Assembly (NCBI GenBank): GCA_001792895.1
Contig: MARA01000110.1
Coordinates: 1-31,129, forward strand
Direction of reading: 5' to 3'
DNA length: 31,129 nucleotides
From: Lentinus brumalis
Taxonomy: Eukaryota > Basidiomycota > Agaricomycetes > Polyporales > Polyporaceae
A program made the position numbers and the translations under genes. Positions 1 to 8,067 of this stretch are shown piece after piece. Within the stretch, counting starts at the first letter, position 1. Every line of letters starts with the position of its first letter. The notes under the pieces were generated by a model that was given only the letters and a program-made list of their open reading frames with translations, ran no database searches and was not told where the DNA came from.

Positions 1-41
1 GTTTCACCTTCTGACTGTGTTCTGGAGCCGCGTAGCACGCG

Positions 42-72
42 GGGCGGTACTCGCCTATGTAGGCGAGCGCCC
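42..72. repeat. Strong GC-rich hairpin followed by CTAAT (copy 1)
   Basis: An 8-bp perfect inverted repeat, CTCGCCTA (50-57) and TAGGCGAG (60-67), is separated by only TG. It is extended by an outer GGGCG (42-46) and CGCCC (68-72) pairing with a GTA bulge. A smaller 5-bp hairpin, CCGCG/CGCGG, lies just upstream (28-42). CTAAT follows at 72-76. Possible roles are a transcription-end structure, a recombination or replication hairpin, or the 3' terminal hairpin of a Helitron-like element. The structure is certain; the role is not. Confidence 0.8.
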
Positions 73-436
73 TAATATGATGGAGCTTATTTCTCTGTCC
101 GTTGCCGTCGTAATTTCGTTGCCCGGGGCAGGAGGAGAGGGTCAGCCATGCATCCTAGCATTCTGAGGTGTTTTGTGTTTTCTAGGATGTCTTGACCATA
201 TGAGACTGTCATTATCTGCGTTACTAGGCTACATGCTTAGATGGAGCTTGCATGACTTACTGTATGGCCTCGCGTGCGTAGATTCGAGCTGAACTGCCCA
301 ATGTGCCTTCTATTGCACTCAAGTGACCTTGCACTTTGTTTTCAAGCTGTACACTTGCCGGGAGGCATTCTCCTATCAGTTTCTCTAGTCACACCTGCTA
401 AAATTAGTCATAGTGCTCAAAATAGTTTTGGAATGC
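73..436. other. No supported gene
   Basis: I see no convincing gene in this stretch. In copies 2-4 it contains a 78-codon plus frame (10370-10606 in copy 2) with a hydrophobic, cysteine-rich translation. In copy 1 that frame is broken by the single-base gaps, and it has no intron or promoter context. A TTTTGTGTGTTT tract lies near 170-180. The stretch recurs in each copy. Confidence 0.5.
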
Positions 437-847
437 TCATCTGCAAGGACAGGAGCGCAAAGCGCAGACGAAGGTGCGCAGGGGCAGGCGCTTGTGCAAT
501 CCGCCACCGCTTCGGCCATCGCGGCGTTGTTCCTCCGCTTCATCTACGATCTCGATACATGTCAAATGCCTGCTTCCCATGTCCGCGGTCCAAATCACTG
601 TAAGCAGGTTGTCTTCGGGCCATGGTATCGGCAGCTTTAACCAACATGACTTGCCCACTAGGAAGTATTGCCTGCCCCCTGTTGCTCGTGACAAGTGCTT
701 CGGGTTGAAACCAGATAACTCAGCAGCTACTGGTTGACTGCCATCCCTGTTACTGAGTGTAGAGCTTGTTATTGATTGACAGAACTGTGGCCGCGGCGGA
801 TAAGCGGGGCGCGACTCGCGAGTCCAGACCTCAGGCTTCAAGATCAC
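437..847 (-). CDS. Unrecognised 136-codon ORF
   Basis: This continuous ATG-to-stop frame on the minus strand is present in all three copies. The translation from about residue 55 to 115 has a balanced composition with aromatic, aliphatic and acidic residues (for example a GRQYFLVGKSCWLKLPIPW stretch and an IEIVDEAEEQRRDGR stretch). Most spurious frames here are Arg/Ser/Pro-rich instead. I recognise no family, signal peptide or membrane segment. It may be one exon of a longer gene or chance in GC-rich DNA. A CTGCTTACAG acceptor-like string inside it on the same strand (about 599-608) leaves splicing open. The start is simply the first ATG of the frame. Confidence 0.25.
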   Translation of the reverse strand: MILKPEVWTRESRPAYPPRPQFCQSITSSTLSNRDGSQPVAAELSGFNPKHLSRATGGRQYFLVGKSCWLKLPIPWPEDNLLTVIWTADMGSRHLTCIEIVDEAEEQRRDGRSGGGLHKRLPLRTFVCALRSCPCR

Positions 848-1027
848 ACCAGATGTAAGTTGAATGTCCGAACCGCTTAGCCACGGTGATCCGGCTGCTG
901 TCTACCGCAAGCCCTTGCCCTGACACGTAGACTGCTACCACGCCGTCTGCCTCCCCCTCGGATTCACTCTCCCATCTTCGAACTCAGTGAAGTTATCTCT
1001 ATTCTGCGCTGTCTACTCATCTACTAC

Positions 1028-1036
1028 TTATATTAA
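1028..1036 (+). promoter_or_regulatory. TATA-like box of a plus-strand unit
   Basis: TTATATTAA lies 30 nt upstream of an ATG at 1066. Between them is a pyrimidine-rich run of C/T blocks of the kind common at fungal transcription starts. Copies are at 11233-11241 and 21438-21446. This is read from composition and position only. Confidence 0.4.
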
Positions 1037-1065
1037 CCAACCGCCGTCCCTCCCACTCCCATCCC

Positions 1066-1373
1066 ATGCCCACTGACAGCCTCCCACCACATTCATCATC
1101 ACCTCACGGCTCAGACTTGGCCAACTCACTCCAGGGATGCGGTATGCAGCATGTCGCAGTCTTGACTCAACGGACACGACCTTCAGTAAGACATGGGCAG
1201 ATCGGTGAGCCCTCACCTCAGCGCATCTCAATGCTCATGAGCTGACTGCTAACCTCGTGCCGACGTGTGTTGCCCAGAGAATCTTCGACGGCTCTGGTAA
1301 GCATGACACGCCTGGCACCTTGACCATGCCACGCACGCTGATAACTTGAAGTGCTTTCCATCACAGCAACTAA
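1066..1373 (+). CDS. Short spliced ORF candidate, about 54 codons
   Basis: The ATG at 1066 opens a 139-nt exon (46 codons, starting MPTDSLPPHSSS). It ends at a GTGAGC donor (1205). Intron 1, 1205-1277, has CTAAC at 1249-1253 and a CCCAG acceptor. A 19-nt exon (1278-1296) stays in phase. Intron 2, 1297-1366, has a GTAAGC donor, a CTGATAAC branch region and a CACAG acceptor. The third exon reaches TAA at 1371-1373. The introns look real, but the product is too short and unlike anything I recognise. It may be a non-coding spliced transcript, a decayed gene, or a gene whose third acceptor I placed wrongly; a later acceptor near 1387 would extend it by about 22 codons. Confidence 0.25.
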
Positions 1374-2740
1374 CACCGGGCAATGGAGTCGAGTCCTACC
1401 ACATCAAGACACCGACTTCCTTGAATCACGAGTGTCCATGCCGGTCACAGCGCTGTGATCGTCAAGCTTCGCTCGTAAGTAGAAGCCGTGCGAGATCATC
1501 GCACCCTGGCAGACTAGGAGGACTGCGTTCCTTGCGACTCGGCCGCCTGGTCCCACTCATGCGGTGAGCCCCCATATGTTTCTACTTGTCTGTAGACGCA
1601 TAGCACTCACACTGTCCTAGCATGCTGTGAACGCAGTTGCGAAGATGGCATCCTCAGCTGAAGACGGCCTGGATGTCCTCAGCACATTCTCCTCGGCCTC
1701 CGGCGTCCCTGACTTTCTCCCGGTGCCCGCAGGGCGCAAACTACGCAATCAGCAGCAACCCACCGCCTTCCTTGTCATGATGACACAACTTACCTCTTCG
1801 CGGTGCGTCTCCGACTTATCCGCTCTCTGCGCTGCTGCTGCGGCCTTGTTAAGGTCTCACGAAGGCGCACTGCACGAGCCCGACACGATGCTGTGAGTGC
1901 TCCGTTCCGCGCTCGACGTCTCCCGGGCAGATGCAAGATCTGCCGGACTTGCCTTTCAACATCTCAAGACCTCCGGCCCATCTGCGACTCACCTCCCGTA
2001 CGACCGCGTTCAACGTCTCGCGAGCCGCATCTTGATGTTCCACATGCCAGTCTGGAATATCAGCGCTGCAAGCATTCAGGTTTCAAGCTCAAGAGAACAC
2101 GGTGAGCTCGCGAGTCTCGGATTCGTCGTACTTGCCTTGTATGTTCACTGACCTCTCGGACGCAGCAGGATAATGTCACGCGCCGCAACATTGTCCGGGA
2201 CAGAGGACACGATCGAGGGCTAGACCGAGGAGGAGGAGAGAGAGGGCGAACGAGTCTGCGCGACGGCTCAAGGTACGTCACGACTGCACCGTTCGCCCAC
2301 ACGCTTCTGCGTCTCCCACTACTACTCCTTTCGCTGCCCGTTGTCTCGGCGCAGTGCTGGCGCAAAAGCGGGGACTCGTGTCATGAGATGCACAGTGTAG
2401 AGGGCCTCCAGCCCGCTGAACTTTGCGCGAGCATTGCCAGGTCCGACACCCGGGCGGTTGCTGTATGCGGTATGCGGCAGGCGACAGATCCAGAGCGGGC
2501 AGTCAAATAAGCCCGCGTTTCAGTCGAGCAGGCGATGAGGAGAAAGGGAGCACCCGGGGATGTCGCGATGTCATGGTGGTGGTAGGAGGCAGAGCCGCGT
2601 CGAGCCGTCCCGACGCGATGTACGCAGAATAGGCGCCCGTATTCCGACCGCGGATTTGGACGTCCCGCGGTGCGTGTACCGCTGAGTCTTTCTCGCAGGT
2701 GTAGGGTAGAGATTGTGTATTTTCTGCCACTTTATGTACT
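1374..2740 (+). other. Intron-like signals without a convincing protein
   Basis: Plus-strand intron candidates continue downstream of the short ORF. They are 1564-1620 (GTGAGC, a CTCAC branch candidate, CCTAG; 57 nt), 2102-2165 (GTGAGC, TTCACTGACC, ACGCAG; 64 nt, the strongest) and, weakly, 2273-2354 (GTACGT to GCGCAG; 82 nt, no clear branch). A GTAAGT at 1475 lacks a good acceptor. The intervening exons do not join into a long frame that I could follow. A spliced non-coding RNA or gene debris are the simplest readings. The same stretch recurs in copies 2 and 3. Confidence 0.4.
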
Positions 2741-4770
2741 CTACCTGTAGTCATTAATACACGAGTTCTTGGGTCCTCCGAATGCCCAGTGCGAGTCCGC
2801 TGCTTCGAAGTCTCGCAAGTTCCCCAGAGCACACCCTCCGACACTCCAGGGAGCACCCCATGCCAAGACTGTCCCCAGAAAACACCCTAAGTTCAGCATT
2901 CGTGCTGAAGCAGGAAATCGTGCGCCCTCGGCTAGTGCGTCGGGACACGAGGCTACTGCATGCCCGCCGCCGCCGCCGCCGGCTAGATATCCGACCACGT
3001 CTCTGCACGCGCCAGACTGTGCGAGGGACAAAATATATTTCTGCGCTATGTACACCGGCGAGCTAGCTACGGTCTGGACGTCCGAGTTGACGGTCTCATT
3101 CAGCGTCGTCGTCGTGCTGTTCACCCACCCGAAGAGCCCGTCGTTGATCGTGGACTGCACGGCATCGACGCGCGCGTTCACCTGCCCCGCGTACGTCGCG
3201 GAGTCGTTGTACATGCTCGCGTTGACCGACGTCGCTATCAGATTCGAAAAGTCCGAGACGGAGGCGGACGCCTGCTGCTCGTACTTGTGCTGAATCGGCC
3301 CGATCGCCAACAGCTGGAGCTCGACGGAGAGGAGGCCAAAGAACCCGATGAGGAAGCATGCGAGCGCGGGCGGGTGGAACACGTAGTGTGCGAACCAGAT
3401 GATCTTGTCCCTGCGTGCCGGGTTCATCCAGCTCTGCAACAGCAGGATGAGCTTCGTGACCCAGGGGTGCGCCATCGTCCCCTCGATGCTCATGAGGTCG
3501 TGGTTCGACGCCCGTGCGTACAGCTCGTTCCCGACCTCCAGCGTCGTGACGCCGGGGTCGCGCCGGAGGTCGTCCTTGATGCGCCGGAAGTGGTCCTTCA
3601 TCGCCCGCCACTTGTACCACTCGAGCCAGCAGTTCGCGGCAATGAGCAGGAAGATGAGGACGATCAGGATGGCGGTGCCGATCTTGACCATCTTGACCAG
3701 GTCGTGTCCAAGGTCGTCCACGACAGAGGTGTCCATCTGGTTGCAGAAGGTCACCGTGTTCTGGCTCGGAAGCGGCAGCGCGGTGACGTCAAAGTGCAGA
3801 CCCGCGAACGTGTCGTTGATGTCCTTCTTCAGCAGCTCAAAAGGAGTATCGACGCTAGACACGCGTCAGCGCATATTATGTCATCAACTCGACTCGACCT
3901 ACATGTCCTCGATCTTGTTTTTCAAGTCTGCTATGGTTGGCAGTGAGTTGTTGAGGTTCTGTAGCGCGCTCGTGAAGTCCGACGGCAGCTGAACGTTGTC
4001 CAGCGCGGACAAACTCGGGGTACTGATCTGCGGAGGCGTGAAGTGGAAGAACGGGACGTTGTTGGCCGCGTCCACGACCGTCTTGATCGCGCTGTTGAGC
4101 CCGTTCACGTCGTTCTGGATGCTCGTCTTGAGACCGCTGAACGTGCTCTGCAGGAATTTGTTGATCTGTGGGAGGAAGACCAGTCAGTCTTGACTGAACA
4201 TATCGGCAGACGACGCGCTGAGTGGTTCCCTAGTAGCTGGCACACTCTGCTCACCTCATCTACTGCACCAAGGAGAATGGACAGAGCCCCGCGAACGACG
4301 AGCTCAATGAAGCACAGGAGGGTAGACCGGTAGATATCGATGACGAAGTTGATGATGGCCTCCATGACGGTCAGAGCAAGCGTCATGGTCGCCCGAGCGG
4401 CGTTCAGCGTGCCGTTGACTGCATCCGTGATCTGCGCGTTCGTCGCGACTGCGAGGTAGCGGGGCATGCTGGCAGCGGAGGTGGCGGCGTGCTCGGCGGC
4501 CTTACAGCTGGCAAGCAAGTCGGCCTTGACGTTCGCGACCGCATCGTTGGCGGAGTCCGAGGAGATCTGGAGACGGAAGACGATGAAGATGAGGGAGATG
4601 ATGGGGTATGCGAGCCAGGTAAGCGAGAAGAGATGGGGGAGCTGGAGGTACGGCCTGATGTCGTGGCTGTAGTCAATCTCTGTCTGTCCCTTCCGGCCCT
4701 CGTCGCGAGGTGGGTCGGTGTATGTCCAGTGGGAGTGGACGGGGTCGTAGTTCCAGGAGGCCTGGCTCAT
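2741..4770 (-). CDS. PRM1: Prm1-like plasma membrane fusion protein, C-terminus replaced
   Basis: This is a homologue of fungal Prm1, a multispanning plasma-membrane protein that promotes membrane fusion between mating cells. Three exons (4770-4255, 4165-3903, 3854-2741) join in phase. Intron 1 is 89 nt (GTGAGC, GACTGAC, CACAG) and intron 2 is 48 nt (GTAGGT, GCTGAC, TCTAG). The spliced frame has 630 residues, close to yeast Prm1 (about 660). Visible features are a first membrane segment at about 47-68, a family-typical [15 protein letters not shown] block with Cys89, and a hydrophobic stretch at 127-170. Further membrane segments lie at about 317-335 and 421-446. An Asn-rich second ectodomain follows, with NAS, NDS, NST and NET sequons (about 471-513). 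Resemblance stops at about residue 522 (position 3067). The last 108 residues are unrelated: a Gly run from (CCG)6, then a weakly hydrophobic 579-605. The second half of ectodomain 2 and the final membrane segment are missing. Family assignment is firm; whether it functions is doubtful. Confidence 0.85.
2964..2981. repeat. (CCG)6 microsatellite
   Basis: Six perfect CCG units lie inside the non-Prm1 tail. On the minus strand they encode the Gly run at residues 552-557. Copies are at 13169-13186 and 23374-23391, with the same unit number. Confidence 0.85.
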
Positions 4771-5324
4771 CGTGGTGTCGGCCGGCGACGAGAGGGATGT
4801 CTATGGGGGTCGAAAAGAAAGTAAGTCCCGAAGGAGGCGCAGGGGCTGCAGACCGCCTCTGCATGCTTTTGAGAAGACGTCGGCCATTGTTTTCGGTTAC
4901 GTGCAGGTCGACGCTGGTCGACCTTCATTGTTCTCCCCAAAGCACTCACACAATTGAGCTGCCAAATGCGGAAGGCGCGACTACCGGCAGACGCTGGCAC
5001 CGCTGCCCGCTCGGCGCCTCTTCGATCCTCGACGTCCACCACGCCCAACATCCTACTCAGCGTCCAACCAGCTGCACACCGCCAGCCCTCCGCTGCCCTC
5101 CCGCTGTGTTTGTCACTCGTCCAGGACACACGCGCCCCGATCCCGCCCCGATGGCGACTCTCTCAACGCCTCTCAACGCGCGTTCTTCCCCTCGGCGAGC
5201 CATCCCTCGACTCCTGCCAGGCGCATCCGCGACTCGCTCAGGCCGCATCTCTGGTCTGTCCGCCCTGCCGCCAACGCGCTGCATTCCGCCCTTGCCCTCT
5301 CTCCCCGCCCCGCGCTGCCTGTGA
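4771..5324. other. Pyrimidine-rich region upstream of Prm1
   Basis: This gap separates the Prm1 start (4770, minus) from a divergent plus-strand candidate. The plus strand is strongly C/T-rich from about 4980 to 5320, with few G runs. That is typical of fungal promoter and leader sequence, but I see no clear TATA box in either direction. It holds a 7-bp-stem hairpin at 4906-4923 and a GTAAGT at 4821 with a possible acceptor near 4905. No frame here looks like protein. Confidence 0.4.
4906..4923. repeat. Inverted repeat GGTCGAC-GCTG-GTCGACC
   Basis: A perfect 7-bp stem with a 4-nt loop lies 136 nt upstream of the Prm1 start. It could be a site for a dimeric regulator in the divergent promoter, or chance. 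Copies are at 15111-15128 and 25316-25333. Confidence 0.5.
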
Positions 5325-6619
5325 CTACATCCACGCCGCTGCCTGGAGCGAAACCGACGCACTCCCGCTGGCATATACTGCCTCAGAGCTCTCCCCGCTG
5401 CGCCTCCGCCCGTCCACCGCCCTCTCCGTCTCTATGCAACGTCGTCGACGCGTCGTACACCTCAAGCACGACGTCCCGGAGCTCGTGACATTTCTGAGTG
5501 GGTCGTGCAGGAGCTGTTAGAGGGCGTCAGACGCTACATGGTGAGTCCCTGCGCGCGCATGACGTACCTCTGTGTTCCGCCATCCTACACCCGCCCTAGA
5601 CTGCTCAGACGATAGCCAGGATACTCCTCTACCAGGTTTCGACGTCCCTGCAAATGTCTTCATGTGGAGACTTGTCGCGCAAACCGGCCGCCAACATACC
5701 CTACCTTCCAGGCAACATTCCCCTGCATCAGTGAGTCAGACTAACCCCCAAATACGTGACTTGTACGCGCACGACTCACCTCAACCGTCTCCAGCAAGCG
5801 TGCGCCGTTCCAATCCGCCGTTCGCCGTCAACAGCCAGATCTCTGCCGCGATCGGGACAATTCCGCAGATTCCCAGCCCGTACCTCAGCGTATCGGCGCG
5901 AATCCTGCTGCATCCGACGCGTGCCGTCTACGCGGACCAGGCTATATGCTGTTCCCCCGGGGAGGTCGCGAACTCGCACCTCGGCGGCCCATTCACTGCC
6001 CGGTAAGCAAAAGTACCCTCGCCCGCGATGTCGGCAGACACAGCTGACAAAATTACGACTATCAGCATCTATGAACACCCCATCGACGTCTCCGACTGTT
6101 TCGCGCCGATCAGACGAGGTCGCAAATCGACGCAAAACGGCCGATTTCATTGGTATCAGCGGACCCGACACCGTCCCGCTCTCGCTGTGTCGGTCATCGA
6201 GCAGCAGCAGCCCGCAACACGTCAGCCGGTGCCGGGAAGCCGCCCCGTTGGCTCGAGACATGCGGTGCCCGGTCTCGCGTCTCGGACCATCCGGCGGATC
6301 TGTCCTTCACGCAGCCCTCTCCCGTCCGTGCTCGTCATGCGTCGTGCCGCATCGACCGCAACTCGCCCGGAGCCGTCTCGCACGAGTCGAATCCGCGACG
6401 CTCTCGCCGTGGCCCCGCTCGCCGGACACAGCGCAACCGCTTTGGCCGAGGCAGGTTGGCTTGGAAGACGACGGTCGCTCACGACGAGGACAAGTCGCGC
6501 GGGCACCGGCTATGCGCGGACGCGAACTCGGAATGCAAGAGCACGGCTCCGACGTGCTGAGAGACGAGACGCACGTCTCTGTGCTCGGGAACGCGGAGAG
6601 TCGGAGGATGGCGCTATGA
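5325..6619 (+). CDS. Spliced ORF candidate divergent from Prm1, 5' end unknown
   Basis: Four exon pieces (5325-5540, 5620-5730, 5795-6002, 6066-6619) join without a stop for about 362 codons, ending at TGA 6617-6619. The introns are 5541-5619 (GTGAGT to GCCAG), 5731-5794 (GTGAGT, CTCAC, CTCCAG) and 6003-6065 (GTAAGC, GCTGAC, ATCAG). All three keep phase. The most protein-like parts are DISEWVVQELLEGVRRYM before intron 1 and LPGFDVPANVFMWRLVAQTG after it. The C-terminal half is Arg/Ser/Pro-rich and low in complexity. I recognise no domain. No start codon is secure: the only ATG in the first piece directly abuts intron 1, and an in-frame TGA lies at 5322-5324. Long open frames are easier to find in GC-rich DNA, so this remains tentative. 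Confidence 0.3.
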
Positions 6620-7027
6620 CAGCACGACGACGAGCCGGGGCTGAGTCTGCGCGGTCCTGCGTCGTGAGCCCGTCCCCGCCGCACCGTCATACGGACGACA
6701 ACGCGCCTTCGCAGGCTATGACCGCGAAGAGTCGGCTCGACGCCTTGGGACGGCGCCGACGCACGACGCACGACGCACGACGCTCATGAGTGCTCTCGTG
6801 AACGTCGTCTCCGGCACTTGGGACTTACACAGGCCGGAGCTACAAGACGGCCGACGGCCGGGACGTATAGCGCGCCGAGGAGAGGCGAACATCGCCGTGG
6901 CGGCAGGGTATGGCGGGAGAACAGGAGCAGGGGCAGGAACTCACTCGATTGGGCGGCGTGTGGATGGATGTCTTGTGTCCGGGTGCGTGTATGTAAAGTA
7001 CGCGCGATGAATATATCTCGTTGGTGC
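6620..7027. other. No supported gene; short heptamer repeat
   Basis: I find no convincing reading frame here. It lies between the ends of two convergent candidate units, so it may hold their 3' ends, but no polyadenylation signal is clear. It contains the GCACGAC tandem repeat at 6757-6783. The stretch recurs at +10205 and +20410. Confidence 0.4.
6757..6783. repeat. GCACGAC heptamer, three full units plus partial ends
   Basis: Three perfect GCACGAC units (6761-6781) are flanked by partial units CGAC and GC. The unit number is the same at 16962-16988 and 27167-27193. Confidence 0.8.
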
Positions 7028-7999
7028 CTGCAGGAGCTGTGTCAGTCTCGCGATGTGCGCGAATTAACACGCGGGTGAGGACACTTACCTTACCAGAGCG
7101 CAGCGTGACGAGCCGCGTCGTCGCAGCTCTGCGCCGTCGTCGGGCTGACCGCGCTGGACGACGGGACGCCAGCAACCCTGTGCGACAAGAGACCCGGATT
7201 GTGGTCAGTCAATATTCTGGTACCCGCTGTTCGAGGGACACTCACGCAGCTTCGTCTAGGCCAGGGCGTTATGCATTAGTCCTCGACCAGACGTCCAGCC
7301 GACATGCATCCCCCGGAGTCTCGCATCGCGCTCCTCGAGCGAGACGAGGATCTGCTCGTGCAGCGACGGTGAGTGGTGTGTTCGTCTGCAGAAAGGTTTC
7401 ACACAGCTTATCGTGATGGGCTGCAGATGCGCGACGGTAGAGAGCCTCCCGGTACCGTGACAAACCGCATCCCAGCGAGAAGGCGGGCGTGTCGGGCGCA
7501 GTCTGTTGTAGGAGGCAAACGGCGGAAGGTCGCGGCACTGGCGCGGAGACTCGGAACTGGCGGCGCTGGGAGTTCAGGCGAAGACTCGCGGCTGCGACAG
7601 ACAAGTAAGCAGTGGATCCGACAAGGCAGGGATGAACCGAGAACTTACTAGACGGTATGCACCACGACACCCAGGGCCCCGGCGTCGATGCAGGCGTGGA
7701 GGTCCGCAGCACTAGCGTTGGAGACTCGGGGCTTGCGGTACGGCTAGTTCAAGCGAGCACTCGTCGGCGTCGCTGCGAACAATAACGTCGAGGCAGGCAC
7801 GTCGAAGTCGTGTTGCGCCCTTTCGGTGCCGAGACGAGACCTGGAAGCCAGAGAGTTAGCTGGCGAACATCTTGGTCACTCACTATAGCAGCCGACTTAC
7901 CGCGACTCGGATAGTAGGCACAGTACACGCACAGCGAAGCGATGCTCGTGGTGGACGTCAACACTTGGCCCTGCGGGTACAAGGAAGCATGCCGGGGCT

Positions 8000-8067
8000 G
8001 TAAGTACGCGAAATCAATACTTATGCTGCTGTTCCGAGACTTAGCAAACGTGCTGACCGTTTTACAG
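8000..8067 (+). other. Strong intron-like sequence on the plus strand
   Basis: A GTAAGTACG donor, GTGCTGACC branch region and TTTTACAG acceptor span 68 nt, as good a fungal intron as those of Prm1. It lies opposite an exon of the minus-strand unit (8114-7901), so an antisense spliced transcript is possible. Copies are at 18205-18272 and 28410-28477. Confidence 0.45.

Noticed and set aside
69..75. CCCTAA as telomere repeat
   Set aside because: It occurs only as isolated single units (here and near 2885), with no tandem array.
2741..3862. A separate 373-codon protein starting at 3862
   Set aside because: Its first three residues come from intron 2 and a GTG codon. The splice to the exon at 4165-3903 restores Prm1 continuity, so this is exon 3 and not a separate gene.
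3287..3946. Long plus-strand frames (219 and 197 codons) across the Prm1 gene
   Set aside because: They lie antisense to confirmed Prm1 exons and have the biased composition (Asp/Glu/Arg/Val) expected from a reversed GC-rich coding strand.
6028..6789. A 253-codon plus-strand ORF starting inside 6003-6065
   Set aside because: Its ATG lies within a well-formed intron, and its translation is mostly Arg/Ala/Ser/Thr with no fold-like pattern. The other frame of the exon joins in phase with the exons upstream.
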